Shown: in pieces, positions 4,845 through 12,115 of the stretch
How the letters are laid out: each line of letters opens with the position of its first letter
How positions within the stretch are numbered: the first letter of the stretch is position 1
NCBI GenBank assembly: GCA_034189725.1
Contig: JAXHUK010000043.1
Location: 1-12,115 of the forward strand
Direction: 5' to 3'
DNA length: 12,115 nt
From: JAXHUK01 sp034189725
GTDB taxonomy: Bacteria > Chloroflexota > Dehalococcoidia > SZUA-161
Made by a program: the position numbers and the translations under genes
Notes under the pieces: model-generated
The model's input: only the letters and a program-made list of their open reading frames with translations
The model's database searches: none
What the model was told of the DNA's origin: nothing

Positions 4845-5163
4845 CAATCGGTCAGTATACGCAAAGCCATCGGTGAAGCGCATCGCCGATATGCCAGAAA
4901 CTCTGTCAACATGAACGAACAGGCAGGCCCATTGGAAGTGATTTGCTCATGGATTTCTCTGTCATTGCGAGCCGTAGGCGTGGCAATCTCACCGTCAGAA
5001 TAGGTATATGTAGGGATTGCTTCGTCGCTTACGCTCCTCGCAATGACAACTAAGGTAGCCACTCATCAAACCCACGGATTATGGGGCCCATATCGAGAAA
5101 CGAGATGATGCGCTTGTAACCGTGTCACCACTGATAGTAATTTAATATCGTGTTCCCCGAATC
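4815..5163 (+). mobile_element. MITE-like 349-bp repeat, copy 2
   Basis: A direct copy of 1612-1960. The inverted ends are clearer here: 5' ATTCCAGGGACACAATACTA against reverse complement ATTCGGGGAACACGATATTA, about 20 of 25 terminal bases matching. It separates two convergent reading frames and gives each its stop codon: the truncated cassette ORF from the left and the large surface protein from the right. It has no transposase and no clear target-site duplication. Confidence 0.75.
4961..5047 (+). repeat. Nested GTCATTGCGAG-type palindrome, inside copy 2
   Basis: The same 87-bp unit as at 1758-1844, with GTCATTGCGAG and CTCGCAATGAC as inverted ends. The long hairpin it can form lies between two convergent genes, where it could also end transcription from either side, though it has no terminal T-tract. 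Confidence 0.75.
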
Positions 5164-8100
5164 AGGATAATCACAGCAGCAGCCAGGACGATGCCCGTAC
5201 CAATCATAATCCATAACAGGTAGAATGGAATGGTTGACACTGGTTCAACTGGAGGGGGTGGGGTAATAGAAACCTGAGGTATCGATGGTGATGGTGTAGG
5301 GGCTGTCTCGACACTAAAGACATTAGTCACCCAATCACCATGGCTGGTGGCACTGACAGCTCTCACCTTCCAGAAGTAGGTGACGGAGTAGTCTAAGTCC
5401 CTGTCACATCCCCAGGCTGTGGAAGTTAATACATTATCCCCGGTTATGGCAACAACTACATCGGTAAATCCACCATCCCTAGCCAGTACGAACTCATAAC
5501 CAGTGGCGCCAGCAACCTGATGCCAGGTAAATGCAGGCCGTATCGGCACATTTGTGGCACCGGCTGATGGAGACACTCCACTGGACGATGTCAGTGATGA
5601 CTGCTGGGTATCTCCAAGAGCTGGAGCAAATAACCAGATGTCAGACCACTGGCTCTTTATCGGCTCAATTGCCCTGGCTTGCCAGTAATAGGTATTGCCG
5701 CTGCTCAGTTGCGCCAAGCCAGTGCTATCGACATGGATGATAATTGCGTCAAAGTCGTCTACCTCGCTATCGTCGCTGCTGCCCGACCATACCCCTTGAG
5801 TGCCAGATGGGTCCAGGTAGATGGCTGCCTCATATCTGGTCGCTCCCGCTAACTTCTCCATATATAGAGCGAGGCTCGTGATATGGCAATTACAAGGATC
5901 AAGCGGTATTATAGCCCCATCCGCCGGTGCATCGAGCCTTGGACCGAGCTTGCACAGGGTATCTTGAAAGCAGTAAATAATCTGGTTGGCAGTGTCGATG
6001 CTCCACAGCTCGTTTTGCCCCGCGCCCTCCGATAACTTGAGGTAAGGAAGAGCGTGAGCGAAAACCATAGTGGGATCAAATGTGGTTCCCTCGGGCAATC
6101 CCTGATTCACCAAATCAAACTCAATTATGCTGGGGACTAGCGCTAAAGGATTCAGTGACCGCATCATACCCCCACTATTGACACTGGCTGGCTCCGATCT
6201 AAGAGCATAAAGCGTTCCCTCAACCCCCATAGCCAAACCGCTAATACACTGTCCACCCGCCAGCCGTATTATAATAGATCTATCGATCTGCTCCCATTCA
6301 TCAGAAGCATCAATCATCCATCGCCAGATTCCACTATCAGGTGTATCAGTAGCGACGTAGATAGTCCTGTTTTCCTCAAAGTCAACATCGGCCATGACTT
6401 GCACATCACTGCCATCGACAGCCTCATAAATTCGAGTAAAGCTGTCACCTCCATCGGTAGAGTAAGCCACCTCTCCGTTTCTACCGCCAACAAGTATGGT
6501 TGCGTCTGGGGCAACAGACAGCATATTAATTTCGGAAAGACCGGTGTCCACCGGGTCCTGCCATATCCAGGCGCCATCTATAGTCTTGCTGATATAGCCT
6601 TCAGGTAAAGCTATATAAACAGTCTTTTCATCATAAACTACCATATCGATCACTGGCTCTGGAGTACTACACCATTGCCAGGTATTGCCACGATTATGCG
6701 AGACTGCCATTAGATTGCCGCCTGCTTCAGCAGCATACATAGTAGAATCATCGCTGTAACTGGCACTTAACCTTAAGATGACAGCATCTGTAATGGTATC
6801 CATCGTTAGCAGTCGCTGCCAATATTTGCCCAGCGGATCACCAGCACTGCGCCAGATACCCTCGGGACCGAAGGGGCTGTATGTCGTTATGAACAAGCTC
6901 TCAGAGTCAGGAGATGGTGCAATATCGGCCAGCTTGATAAGCGTATCCATGAGGCTCAATTGACGCCATTCATCGCCATTAAGGCTGGCGGAGAATGCGC
7001 TTTCATCCAGGCTGACTCCAGGACTCTGGCCAGTGCCGCAGTAGATTATCTCACCATCAGGACTCCAGCTTACCTTAGCATTACCTGGACCTGTGGGCGG
7101 CACCGAGGATAGCTGCCATGTGGGAGATAGGTCAAACGGATTGGCAGTCCGCCGCACCTGGACGTTTAGTGAGCCAGCAACAGGATTGGCATCGCCGGCA
7201 AGAAGCTTACCTGTAGTTCGCGTGCCATAATAAGCAATGCTGCTTATATCGATGTCGGCGCCACCATCGGCGTTTAGCCTGTAGAGGGCGATATCATCAA
7301 GACGATAAACATCGTCATCGGCGTCCGGCTCTCGGTCGTAACTTACAAAGAGCCGCCGCGACGATGCTTCATCACCTGAATAATTTGAGGGCAAAGCTAG
7401 TGACGAATAAATATGAGAAACTCCCGGCGCATCGCCGGCTGAGGCAATCTCTACCGGGTAGCCAGTCAGGTCGTTCCAAGATGTGGTCCCTGCTGAGTTA
7501 TTCCGTTTGCCAGAGCATAACCAGGTCTTGTTCTGGTAGGCGGGAGCCACATCGCCACCAGTAGAGGCGATGACCAGAATCGTTCTATCTCTCTTGTAGT
7601 TGGGAGAAAAAGCAATTGTCGAGACCTCCCCACCAATATAATCTGGGTCGATAGCTAATTTCTGATTCTGCCACAACGCCAACAACTTTCCCAACTGAAA
7701 TACCCATACCTGTCCAACAGTGAGGCCATCACCCCACATTGCCGTGCCAATGGCAATCTCTCTAAACGCCTTCCCACCTTGAGTATACTCGTTAGATACA
7801 GCTATCGCCTGAATGGTGCCTTGTAGATTGGGAACACTGCTATCGGTCCAGGTCACACCACCGTCAGTGGATACATAGACTGCGGAGCCCTCGTTGGTAA
7901 CTACGGCTACGATACCGGGCTTGTCAGGAGCAACAGCGATCTTGCTGGCAGGTAATTCAGCCCCAGCACCAGCCAGATAAGAGGTTATGTCTTCCCATGT
8001 CACGCCGGCATTCAACGAGCGATAGACTTGGGAGTTTTCGCGGTCCACAGCATAAAGGACACCGTTGCGTCCGATGGCGATTTCGCTGACCTCAGAGGGA

Positions 8101-8240
8101 GTGACGACGATGTTGCCCTCTTTACCCGGCTTGTCTACCATTGTCCACTCCAGCTCAGTGTCTGCTTGGACTGGAGATGGCACAAGCACCATAAACAGCA
8201 GCACCACTGCCAGTAATCCGCAAGCCTGCTTAATTTTCAT
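5142..8240 (-). CDS. Secreted, membrane-anchored protein with Asp-box (BNR-like) repeats
   Basis: This encodes 1032 residues. A signal peptide covers residues 1-26 (MKIKQA, then a hydrophobic core, ending PVQA before DTELEW). Most of the chain carries Asp-box/BNR motifs of the S-x-D-x-G-x-T-W type, for example LNAGVTWEDI, STDGGVTWTDS, HNRGNTWQW and STDGGDSFTRI, pointing to one or more beta-propellers like those of sialidase-type and Ycf48-like proteins. From about residue 770 to 980 there are two fibronectin-III-like modules (ATRYEAAIYLD...YYWQARA; ATGYEFVLARD...YFWKVRA), then a proline-rich linker (TPSPSIPQV, TPPPPVEP) and a C-terminal membrane helix (FYLLWIMIGTGIVLAAAVIILI). The protein should be displayed outside the cell, tethered at its C-terminus. 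No enzymatic residues of a sialidase are evident, so a binding or structural role is as likely. The last six residues (IRGTRY) and the stop come from repeat copy 2. Confidence 0.85.
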   Translation of the reverse strand: MKIKQACGLLAVVLLFMVLVPSPVQADTELEWTMVDKPGKEGNIVVTPSEVSEIAIGRNGVLYAVDRENSQVYRSLNAGVTWEDITSYLAGAGAELPASKIAVAPDKPGIVAVVTNEGSAVYVSTDGGVTWTDSSVPNLQGTIQAIAVSNEYTQGGKAFREIAIGTAMWGDGLTVGQVWVFQLGKLLALWQNQKLAIDPDYIGGEVSTIAFSPNYKRDRTILVIASTGGDVAPAYQNKTWLCSGKRNNSAGTTSWNDLTGYPVEIASAGDAPGVSHIYSSLALPSNYSGDEASSRRLFVSYDREPDADDDVYRLDDIALYRLNADGGADIDISSIAYYGTRTTGKLLAGDANPVAGSLNVQVRRTANPFDLSPTWQLSSVPPTGPGNAKVSWSPDGEIIYCGTGQSPGVSLDESAFSASLNGDEWRQLSLMDTLIKLADIAPSPDSESLFITTYSPFGPEGIWRSAGDPLGKYWQRLLTMDTITDAVILRLSASYSDDSTMYAAEAGGNLMAVSHNRGNTWQWCSTPEPVIDMVVYDEKTVYIALPEGYISKTIDGAWIWQDPVDTGLSEINMLSVAPDATILVGGRNGEVAYSTDGGDSFTRIYEAVDGSDVQVMADVDFEENRTIYVATDTPDSGIWRWMIDASDEWEQIDRSIIIRLAGGQCISGLAMGVEGTLYALRSEPASVNSGGMMRSLNPLALVPSIIEFDLVNQGLPEGTTFDPTMVFAHALPYLKLSEGAGQNELWSIDTANQIIYCFQDTLCKLGPRLDAPADGAIIPLDPCNCHITSLALYMEKLAGATRYEAAIYLDPSGTQGVWSGSSDDSEVDDFDAIIIHVDSTGLAQLSSGNTYYWQARAIEPIKSQWSDIWLFAPALGDTQQSSLTSSSGVSPSAGATNVPIRPAFTWHQVAGATGYEFVLARDGGFTDVVVAITGDNVLTSTAWGCDRDLDYSVTYFWKVRAVSATSHGDWVTNVFSVETAPTPSPSIPQVSITPPPPVEPVSTIPFYLLWIMIGTGIVLAAAVIILIRGTRY

Positions 8241-8251
8241 GTTTCAGCGTC

Positions 8252-8257
8252 ATTATA
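8252..8257 (-). promoter_or_regulatory. -10 box close to the start of the surface-protein gene
   Basis: On the minus strand TATAAT lies 11 bases before the ATG at 8240. Transcription from it would begin only a few bases before the start codon, and there is no Shine-Dalgarno sequence in between, so the message may be leaderless. A good -35 box at 17 bases is not seen; TTAACA motifs lie further away. Confidence 0.35.
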
Positions 8258-8433
8258 CATATGAAATGTTAATTTCCTGTTAATTTGCTTTATTATAATT
8301 TCGATGCTGATTTTTCCCAGAGTGCTGCCAGATTTAACAACTTTTTAACAATTTCCTGCCATACTATTTACTTGAAGGTGTGTTTTGCTTGATTACCAAT
8401 TAGAATCTGTCAATTGTAAGACTCCTTGTGATT

Positions 8434-8511
8434 CTCCCTCCCCTGGCGGGAGGGAGTTAGAGGGAGGGGGATTTGACCCTCACCTTAATCCTCTCCCGTC
8501 AAGGGAGAGGA
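8434..8511. repeat. Twin G/C-rich hairpins of a dispersed palindromic repeat
   Basis: The first stem is CTCCCTCCC (8434-8442) with GGGAGGGAG (8448-8456), perfect over nine pairs with a five-base loop. The second is CCTCTCCC (8490-8497) with GGGAGAGG (8503-8510), perfect over eight pairs, also with a five-base loop. The two units are related in sequence. Repeats of this CCCTCTCCC type are common in bacterial intergenic DNA. Lying in the likely leader of the exporter operon, they might affect its expression. Confidence 0.7.
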
Positions 8512-8674
8512 ATTCTCTACGAGATTATGTGGTCAACTATGATATAAATGCAAAGGTGAATAGCAACGAGGGCGTTTTTGAGAGCCGAGGGACTCTTCTG
8601 CTTAGGTCTTGGGGTAAGGAATGGATTCCTTCACGCCTTAGACAAATAATATATAAGGGTATAGGTGAGTAACA

Positions 8675-10030
8675 ATGAGAGTACTAAAAATAGTGCTGAC
8701 TTTGATGCTATGCGGGATCAGCGTGGTATTTCTAAGCTGTGCTTCTGAATCAGAGCTAGAGCCGGCATCAGAGAATCAGGTAGTAACCGTGCAGCGGGGA
8801 GACCTGACCACAGATATCACCGCCAGCGGCAATCTGGCACTTTCCCTAATGGAGGACCTGGCTTTCGAGATGTCGGGAACAGTGGAAGAGGTACCAGTGG
8901 AAGAGGGAGAGTCCGTTGAACAGGGACTGGTGCTGGCCAGCCTGGATACTTCAGAATGGGAAACTCAGTTAAAAGCGTTGGAGCAACAGGTAACAGCGAA
9001 GGAACGTGACATGCTTCAGGCGGAGATAAATCTGGAGAATGCTGAACTTGCTCTGGAAAAGGCTGAGGAGCAGACCGCCACCTATGTCACCGGGGATATT
9101 GTAATAAGCGAATCCGCCGATCCCAAAGAAATAAGAATAAAAGAGCTGCAGGTCGAACTGGCTCAAGCACGATTGGAAGACACCCAGAAAGCACTCGAGG
9201 ATGCTCAGGAAACATTAAGAGAAGCCCTCGACGCCAGTCCGGAGATTGTCGCTCCCTTCGACGGATTTATTACACGGGTCAACATTGACGGCGGCGATGA
9301 AGTGACGAAAGGCACGGTGGCGGTGCAGCTTGCTGACCCCAACAAGTTTGAAGCCGATATCCTAGTCAGCGAGATGGATATCCTGCAGGTGAAGCTGGAA
9401 GGAACAGCATATGTGCAGGTTGATGCCATGCAGGGAATGAATCTTCCTGCTGAGGTAACCCATATTTCACCGACAGCCACTATTCAGTCGGGGATAGTAA
9501 ACTACAAGGTGAAGGTAGAAATAGAGTCACTTGAAGCCGTAATGCAGGAACGGCAACAGGCAATGCCGGACATTTCTTCTGGTAGGATTCCTGAGCGGCT
9601 TAAACAAGCTATTGAAGAAGGCCGCATTACTCAGGAACAAGCTGAAGAAATGATTGGACAGATGCAGCAGGGACAAATGGGACAGCAAGGACAGATACCG
9701 GCGATGATACCTGAAGACTTTCAGCTCAGGGAAGGACTGACCGTAACCGTTAGCATAATAATAGATGAGAGGAGCAATGTGCTGCTGGTGCCCAATGCGG
9801 CGATTACCACCCAGGGAAGACAAACCTATGTCCAGGTGCTGTCACCGGATGGCACCCTTGAAGAGCGCGCCATACAGACCGGCATCAGCGACTGGCAGTA
9901 CACTGAGGTAACAGATGGGCTTAGCGAAGGCGAACAGGTGGTTCTTCCACAGGGAACTACCACTACATCGACGACACAGCAACAAAGACCACCAGGAGGA
10001 TTGCCAGGCATGGGGAGGATGCTGCGGTGA
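8675..10030 (+). CDS. HlyD/MacA-type lipoprotein adaptor of an ABC exporter
   Basis: The adaptor of a MacA/MacB-like tripartite or two-component exporter, linking the membrane permease to the cell exterior. A lipoprotein signal with the lipobox FLSC (Cys22) anchors it outside the membrane. A biotinyl-lipoyl-like hybrid domain (AFEMSGTVEEVPVEEGESVEQG, about residues 66-87) leads into a long E/A/Q-rich coiled coil (about 95-185). The second lipoyl half follows (SPEIVAPFDGFITRVNIDGGDEV), then a beta-barrel (ADILVSEMD...YVQVDAMQGM) and a membrane-proximal domain (LLVPNAAITTQG...GISDWQYTEVTDGL). An unusual insert at about 290-350 holds a charged helix (RIPERLKQAIEEGRITQEQ) and a Gln/Met/Gly-rich stretch. 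The C-tail is Thr/Gln/Pro/Gly-rich. Length 451. The start ATG at 8675 follows AGGTGAG. Its TGA overlaps the GTG of the ATPase gene. Confidence 0.92.
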   Translation: MRVLKIVLTLMLCGISVVFLSCASESELEPASENQVVTVQRGDLTTDITASGNLALSLMEDLAFEMSGTVEEVPVEEGESVEQGLVLASLDTSEWETQLKALEQQVTAKERDMLQAEINLENAELALEKAEEQTATYVTGDIVISESADPKEIRIKELQVELAQARLEDTQKALEDAQETLREALDASPEIVAPFDGFITRVNIDGGDEVTKGTVAVQLADPNKFEADILVSEMDILQVKLEGTAYVQVDAMQGMNLPAEVTHISPTATIQSGIVNYKVKVEIESLEAVMQERQQAMPDISSGRIPERLKQAIEEGRITQEQAEEMIGQMQQGQMGQQGQIPAMIPEDFQLREGLTVTVSIIIDERSNVLLVPNAAITTQGRQTYVQVLSPDGTLEERAIQTGISDWQYTEVTDGLSEGEQVVLPQGTTTTSTTQQQRPPGGLPGMGRMLR

Positions 10031-10695
10031 TTCGACTACAGGCTATAACCAAGGTCTATCCCATGGGCAATAGAGATCTGACTGTGCTCAGGGGAGTAAA
10101 CCTCCATATCAGGCAGGGCGAGTTGGTAGCAATCATGGGGCCCTCCGGCTCGGGCAAGTCCACCATGCTTAACCTTATCGGCTGCCTGGATACACCAACA
10201 TCCGGTAGCTACTATTTGGAAGGCAGAGAAGTCAGCCGGCTGGGCAGCGGCGATCTGGCCCAGCTCAGAGCTCAGAAGATTGGCTTTGTCTTTCAGACTT
10301 TCAATTTGCTGCCCCGGCTTTCTGCGCTGTCTAATGTAGAACTTGGCATGAGATATGCTGGCGGTGTTGATCGCCAACGTGCCATGGATGAATTGGACAA
10401 GGTCGGGCTCTCCAACCGGGCTAATCATCGTCCCACCGAGCTTTCGGGTGGAGAGCAGCAGAGGGTTGCCATTGCCCGGGCCCTGGTGAAAAACCCACCC
10501 CTCCTTCTGGCGGACGAGCCTACAGGCAATTTGGACAGCCGCTCCGGCGAGGATATTATCTCCATACTTACAACATTACATGCCGAGCAGGCCATCACCC
10601 TGATCATGATAACCCATGACGCCAACATCGCTAGCCATTGCCAGCGTATAATCCATATCAAGGATGGCCAGATAGTGGAGAAGGAGAAGGGATGA
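10027..10695 (+). CDS. ABC transporter ATPase (MacB/LolD-like)
   Basis: Hydrolyses ATP to drive the permease encoded by the next gene. Walker A GPSGSGKST is at residues 38-46, Q-loop FQTFNLLP at 89-96, signature LSGGEQQRVA at 139-148, Walker B LLLADEPTGNLD at 159-170, and H-loop histidine at 197 (ITHD). These, and the IGCLD segment after Walker A, are typical of the MacB/LolD/FtsE-like group of exporter and mechanotransmission ATPases. The GTG start at 10027 overlaps the adaptor stop (GTGA), and its own TGA overlaps the permease ATG (ATGA), so the three genes are translationally coupled. Length 222 is normal. The exported substrate cannot be told; macrolides, peptides and lipids are all known for the family. 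Confidence 0.95.
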   Translation: MIRLQAITKVYPMGNRDLTVLRGVNLHIRQGELVAIMGPSGSGKSTMLNLIGCLDTPTSGSYYLEGREVSRLGSGDLAQLRAQKIGFVFQTFNLLPRLSALSNVELGMRYAGGVDRQRAMDELDKVGLSNRANHRPTELSGGEQQRVAIARALVKNPPLLLADEPTGNLDSRSGEDIISILTTLHAEQAITLIMITHDANIASHCQRIIHIKDGQIVEKEKG

Positions 10696-11927
10696 AGAAA
10701 TGGCTTGAACCTTTATCCACCGCCTGGGAAGGGGTAAGGACACACAAGCTCCGTAGCTTCTTAACTATGCTCGGAATTGTTATCGGCGTAGCCGCCGTGA
10801 TTAGCCTGATGTCCATCGGTAGAGGGGCTTCAGCAGATATTCTAGCACGCATCGGAAGTATGGGTTCAGACCTCATTACCATCAGCCCAGGGGCGAGTAT
10901 GGGCCCTGGGGGTTACAGGGGTGCTGCCGGCAGCGTTCGGACCCTCACTCTGGAAGATGCGGAGGTTATAGCGGAGCAGGTTCCCTACATATCGGCAGTG
11001 GCTCCTGTCTACTCAACACAACTCCAACTGGTTGTCGGGGGTGAAAATATGAATACCCAGGTCATCGGTGTACCTCCTGAGTATCAGGATATACAGAATT
11101 TAGATATTGCCAGTGGTGCTTTCTTCATTGAATATGATTATCAGCGGGGCTCGAAGGTAGTTGTACTCGGTTCTGAGGTGAAAGAGACACTGTTCGGAGA
11201 CGCTGACCCAATAGGGCAGCAGCTACGGATGGGCACTAATATTGTCCGTGTCATTGGCGTTCTGGAGAGCAAGGGGACAATGTTCGGCTCACCCGATGAC
11301 GCTATCTTTGTTCCGCTAACTGCCCTGCAGCAGATGGTAAGCCAGCAACGAACCGCGCAGGGACAGCGCGTAGTGTCATCTATAGCACTGACGGTAAGCG
11401 ACGAGGAGCAGGCAGATAACGTCGTGGAAGAAATCACCAGCTTGCTCAGAACACGCCACCGACTCGGGCCTAATGTAGATGATGACTTTAGAATCACCTC
11501 TATTGAGGAGATAACCGAAACTATAACTGAAACGACGCAAACGATGACTCTTATGCTGGGCGCTATAGCTGCCATTTCGCTGTTGGTGGGAGGCATCGGG
11601 GTGATGAACATAATGCTGGTTTCAGTACTGGAAAGGACCAGAGAAATAGGCATCCGCAAGGCGCTGGGAGCCAGGGAGCGGGATATTTGGGTTCAATTCC
11701 TGATTGAAGCAGCATTCCTTTCATTCGCCGGTGGCATCATCGGGGTTATCATGGGCTGGATAATCTCAATAATTGTTAACAGCACGGGACTGATGACGAC
11801 TCTGGTTACTGCCGATATAGTTGTCCTTGCCGTATCGGTATCGGTTGGCATTGGGCTATTCTTTGGATTCTATCCCGCCTGGAATGCCTCCCGTCTTAAC
11901 CCCATCGAAGCACTCAGGTCTGAGTAG
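10692..11927 (+). CDS. MacB/FtsX-family ABC transporter permease
   Basis: The membrane part of the exporter. I chose the ATG at 10692 (411 residues, MKKWLEPLS) rather than the frame-extended start at 10638, because AAGGAG (10681-10686) lies five bases before it and it forms the ATGA overlap with the ATPase gene. The fold is the usual four-helix one: a first membrane helix at about 22-42 (LRSFLTMLGIVIGVAAVISL), then a large extracytoplasmic MacB-like domain of about 240 residues, then three C-terminal helices. The hallmark GGIGVMNIMLVSVLERTREIGIRKALGA lies between helices 2 and 3, and the C-terminus is PAWNASRLNPIEALR, both conserved in the family. ATPase and permease are separate here, not fused as in proteobacterial MacB, which fits Gram-positive or Chloroflexota-type systems. 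Confidence 0.95.
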   Translation: MKKWLEPLSTAWEGVRTHKLRSFLTMLGIVIGVAAVISLMSIGRGASADILARIGSMGSDLITISPGASMGPGGYRGAAGSVRTLTLEDAEVIAEQVPYISAVAPVYSTQLQLVVGGENMNTQVIGVPPEYQDIQNLDIASGAFFIEYDYQRGSKVVVLGSEVKETLFGDADPIGQQLRMGTNIVRVIGVLESKGTMFGSPDDAIFVPLTALQQMVSQQRTAQGQRVVSSIALTVSDEEQADNVVEEITSLLRTRHRLGPNVDDDFRITSIEEITETITETTQTMTLMLGAIAAISLLVGGIGVMNIMLVSVLERTREIGIRKALGARERDIWVQFLIEAAFLSFAGGIIGVIMGWIISIIVNSTGLMTTLVTADIVVLAVSVSVGIGLFFGFYPAWNASRLNPIEALRSE

Positions 11928-11972
11928 GATCAATTTACCTGCTACGCTGCTTTTGCTATTGAACGATAAGAT

Positions 11973-11998
11973 GCAACTTCTTTGAGGTTGCTGCGTTT
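11973..11998 (+). terminator. Possible rho-independent terminator after the exporter operon
   Basis: GCAACTTC (11973-11980) pairs with GAGGTTGC (11984-11991) over eight positions including one G-T pair, around a TTT loop. TGCGTTTT follows. The T-run is short and the stem modest, so this is a weak or regulated terminator at best. It lies 46 bases after the permease stop and before the sigma factor gene. Confidence 0.4.
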
Positions 11999-12027
11999 TA
12001 TAAGTAAGATTGTCCTTATCGGCTAAC

Positions 12028-12115
12028 ATGGATTTGAGCGAAGAGAAAGAGCTTGTTGAAAAGGCTCGGAGGACTCCTGAAGCTTTTGGCGAGCTTTACG
12101 ATCAGTATTATTCCC
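12028..12115 (+). CDS. Sigma-70 family (ECF-like) sigma factor, N-terminal fragment
   Basis: Only 29 codons are in the window. MDLSEEKELVEKARR followed by TPEAFGELYDQYYS is the typical start of sigma region 2 in ECF and related sigma factors, with the (F)xxLYxxYY segment of region 2.1. The ATG at 12028 is the likely start, though no strong ribosome binding site precedes it; a TTG upstream in the same frame (12010-12012) is a less likely choice. It is separated from the exporter operon by 100 bases and a weak hairpin, so it may be its own unit. Regions 2.2-4 lie outside, so the subgroup cannot be given. Confidence 0.75.
   Translation, partial: MDLSEEKELVEKARRTPEAFGELYDQYYS

Larger units (their letters stand above)
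8241..8674. other. Intergenic region with divergent promoters and repeats
   Basis: This is 434 bases between the divergent surface-protein gene and the exporter operon. The left 130 bases are AT-rich and probably hold the minus-strand promoter. Bases 8434-8511 hold twin hairpins (separate entry). On the right, a weak TTCACG (8630-8635)/TATAAG (8652-8657, 16-base spacer) precedes the adaptor gene. A 95-codon frame at 8385-8672 runs through the hairpins and looks like a repeat-derived artefact (SPSPGGRE, HLNPLPSRER). Confidence 0.5.

Noticed and set aside
4838..5062. 74-codon minus-strand ORF with ARSVSDEAIPTYTYSDGEIAT
   Set aside because: This is the well-known type of peptide from reading through GTCATTGCGAG palindromes, not a gene.
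5142..8240. Sialidase enzyme
   Set aside because: Asp-box motifs are present, but no arginine triad or other catalytic signature could be made out, so only the repeat architecture is claimed.
8385..8672. 95-codon ORF before the exporter operon
   Set aside because: It has no clear ribosome binding site and its first half (SPSPGGRE, LNPLPSRER) is translation of the twin hairpin repeat.

Overview
The window looks like a bacterial chromosome segment, probably environmental and possibly Chloroflexota/Dehalococcoidia. That guess is an inference. It rests on the mix of a GYD-domain protein, a C-terminally anchored surface beta-propeller protein, a MacA/MacB-type exporter with separate ATPase and permease, and abundant short palindromic repeats including a GTCATTGCGAG-type repeat. 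No marker gene fixes the taxonomy.

Layout. Bases 1-1085 hold the 3' part of a serine beta-lactamase-like hydrolase. Bases 1256-1597 hold a small GYD-domain-like protein. Next comes a 349-bp repeat (1612-1960) whose near-identical direct copy lies at 4815-5163. It has inverted ends, no transposase, and a nested palindrome, so it looks like a MITE. Between the two copies lies an AT-rich island. After it, on the minus strand, is a 1032-residue secreted and membrane-anchored protein with Asp-box repeats (5142-8240). A 434-bp intergenic stretch carries twin hairpins. Then follows a three-gene plus-strand operon: HlyD/MacA-type lipoprotein adaptor, ABC ATPase and MacB/FtsX permease (8675-11927). 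The window ends in the first 29 codons of a sigma-70/ECF-like sigma factor (12028-12115).

The most interesting part is the island at 1961-4814, which I read as a broken integron. A divergent fragment on the minus strand (1967-2233) resembles the N-terminal extension of an integron integrase. A core site GTTAGAC sits at 2398-2404. Downstream is a three-gene cassette: an unknown 182-residue protein, a DpnA-like adenine methyltransferase, and a MutH/Sau3AI-like endonuclease. Four bases after the endonuclease stop lies an attC-like site (4499-4571). Its inverse core GTCTAAC is the exact reverse complement of the core site at 2398, as expected for the two ends of one cassette, and its distal core GTTAGGC opens a second cassette that the second repeat copy cuts off.

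The cassette would therefore be a mobile restriction-modification unit, about 2.17 kb from 2399 to 4565, with one unrecognised component. The repeat copies bound the island on both sides. Copy 2 supplies the stop codon and last residues both of the truncated second-cassette ORF (plus strand) and of the large surface protein (minus strand).
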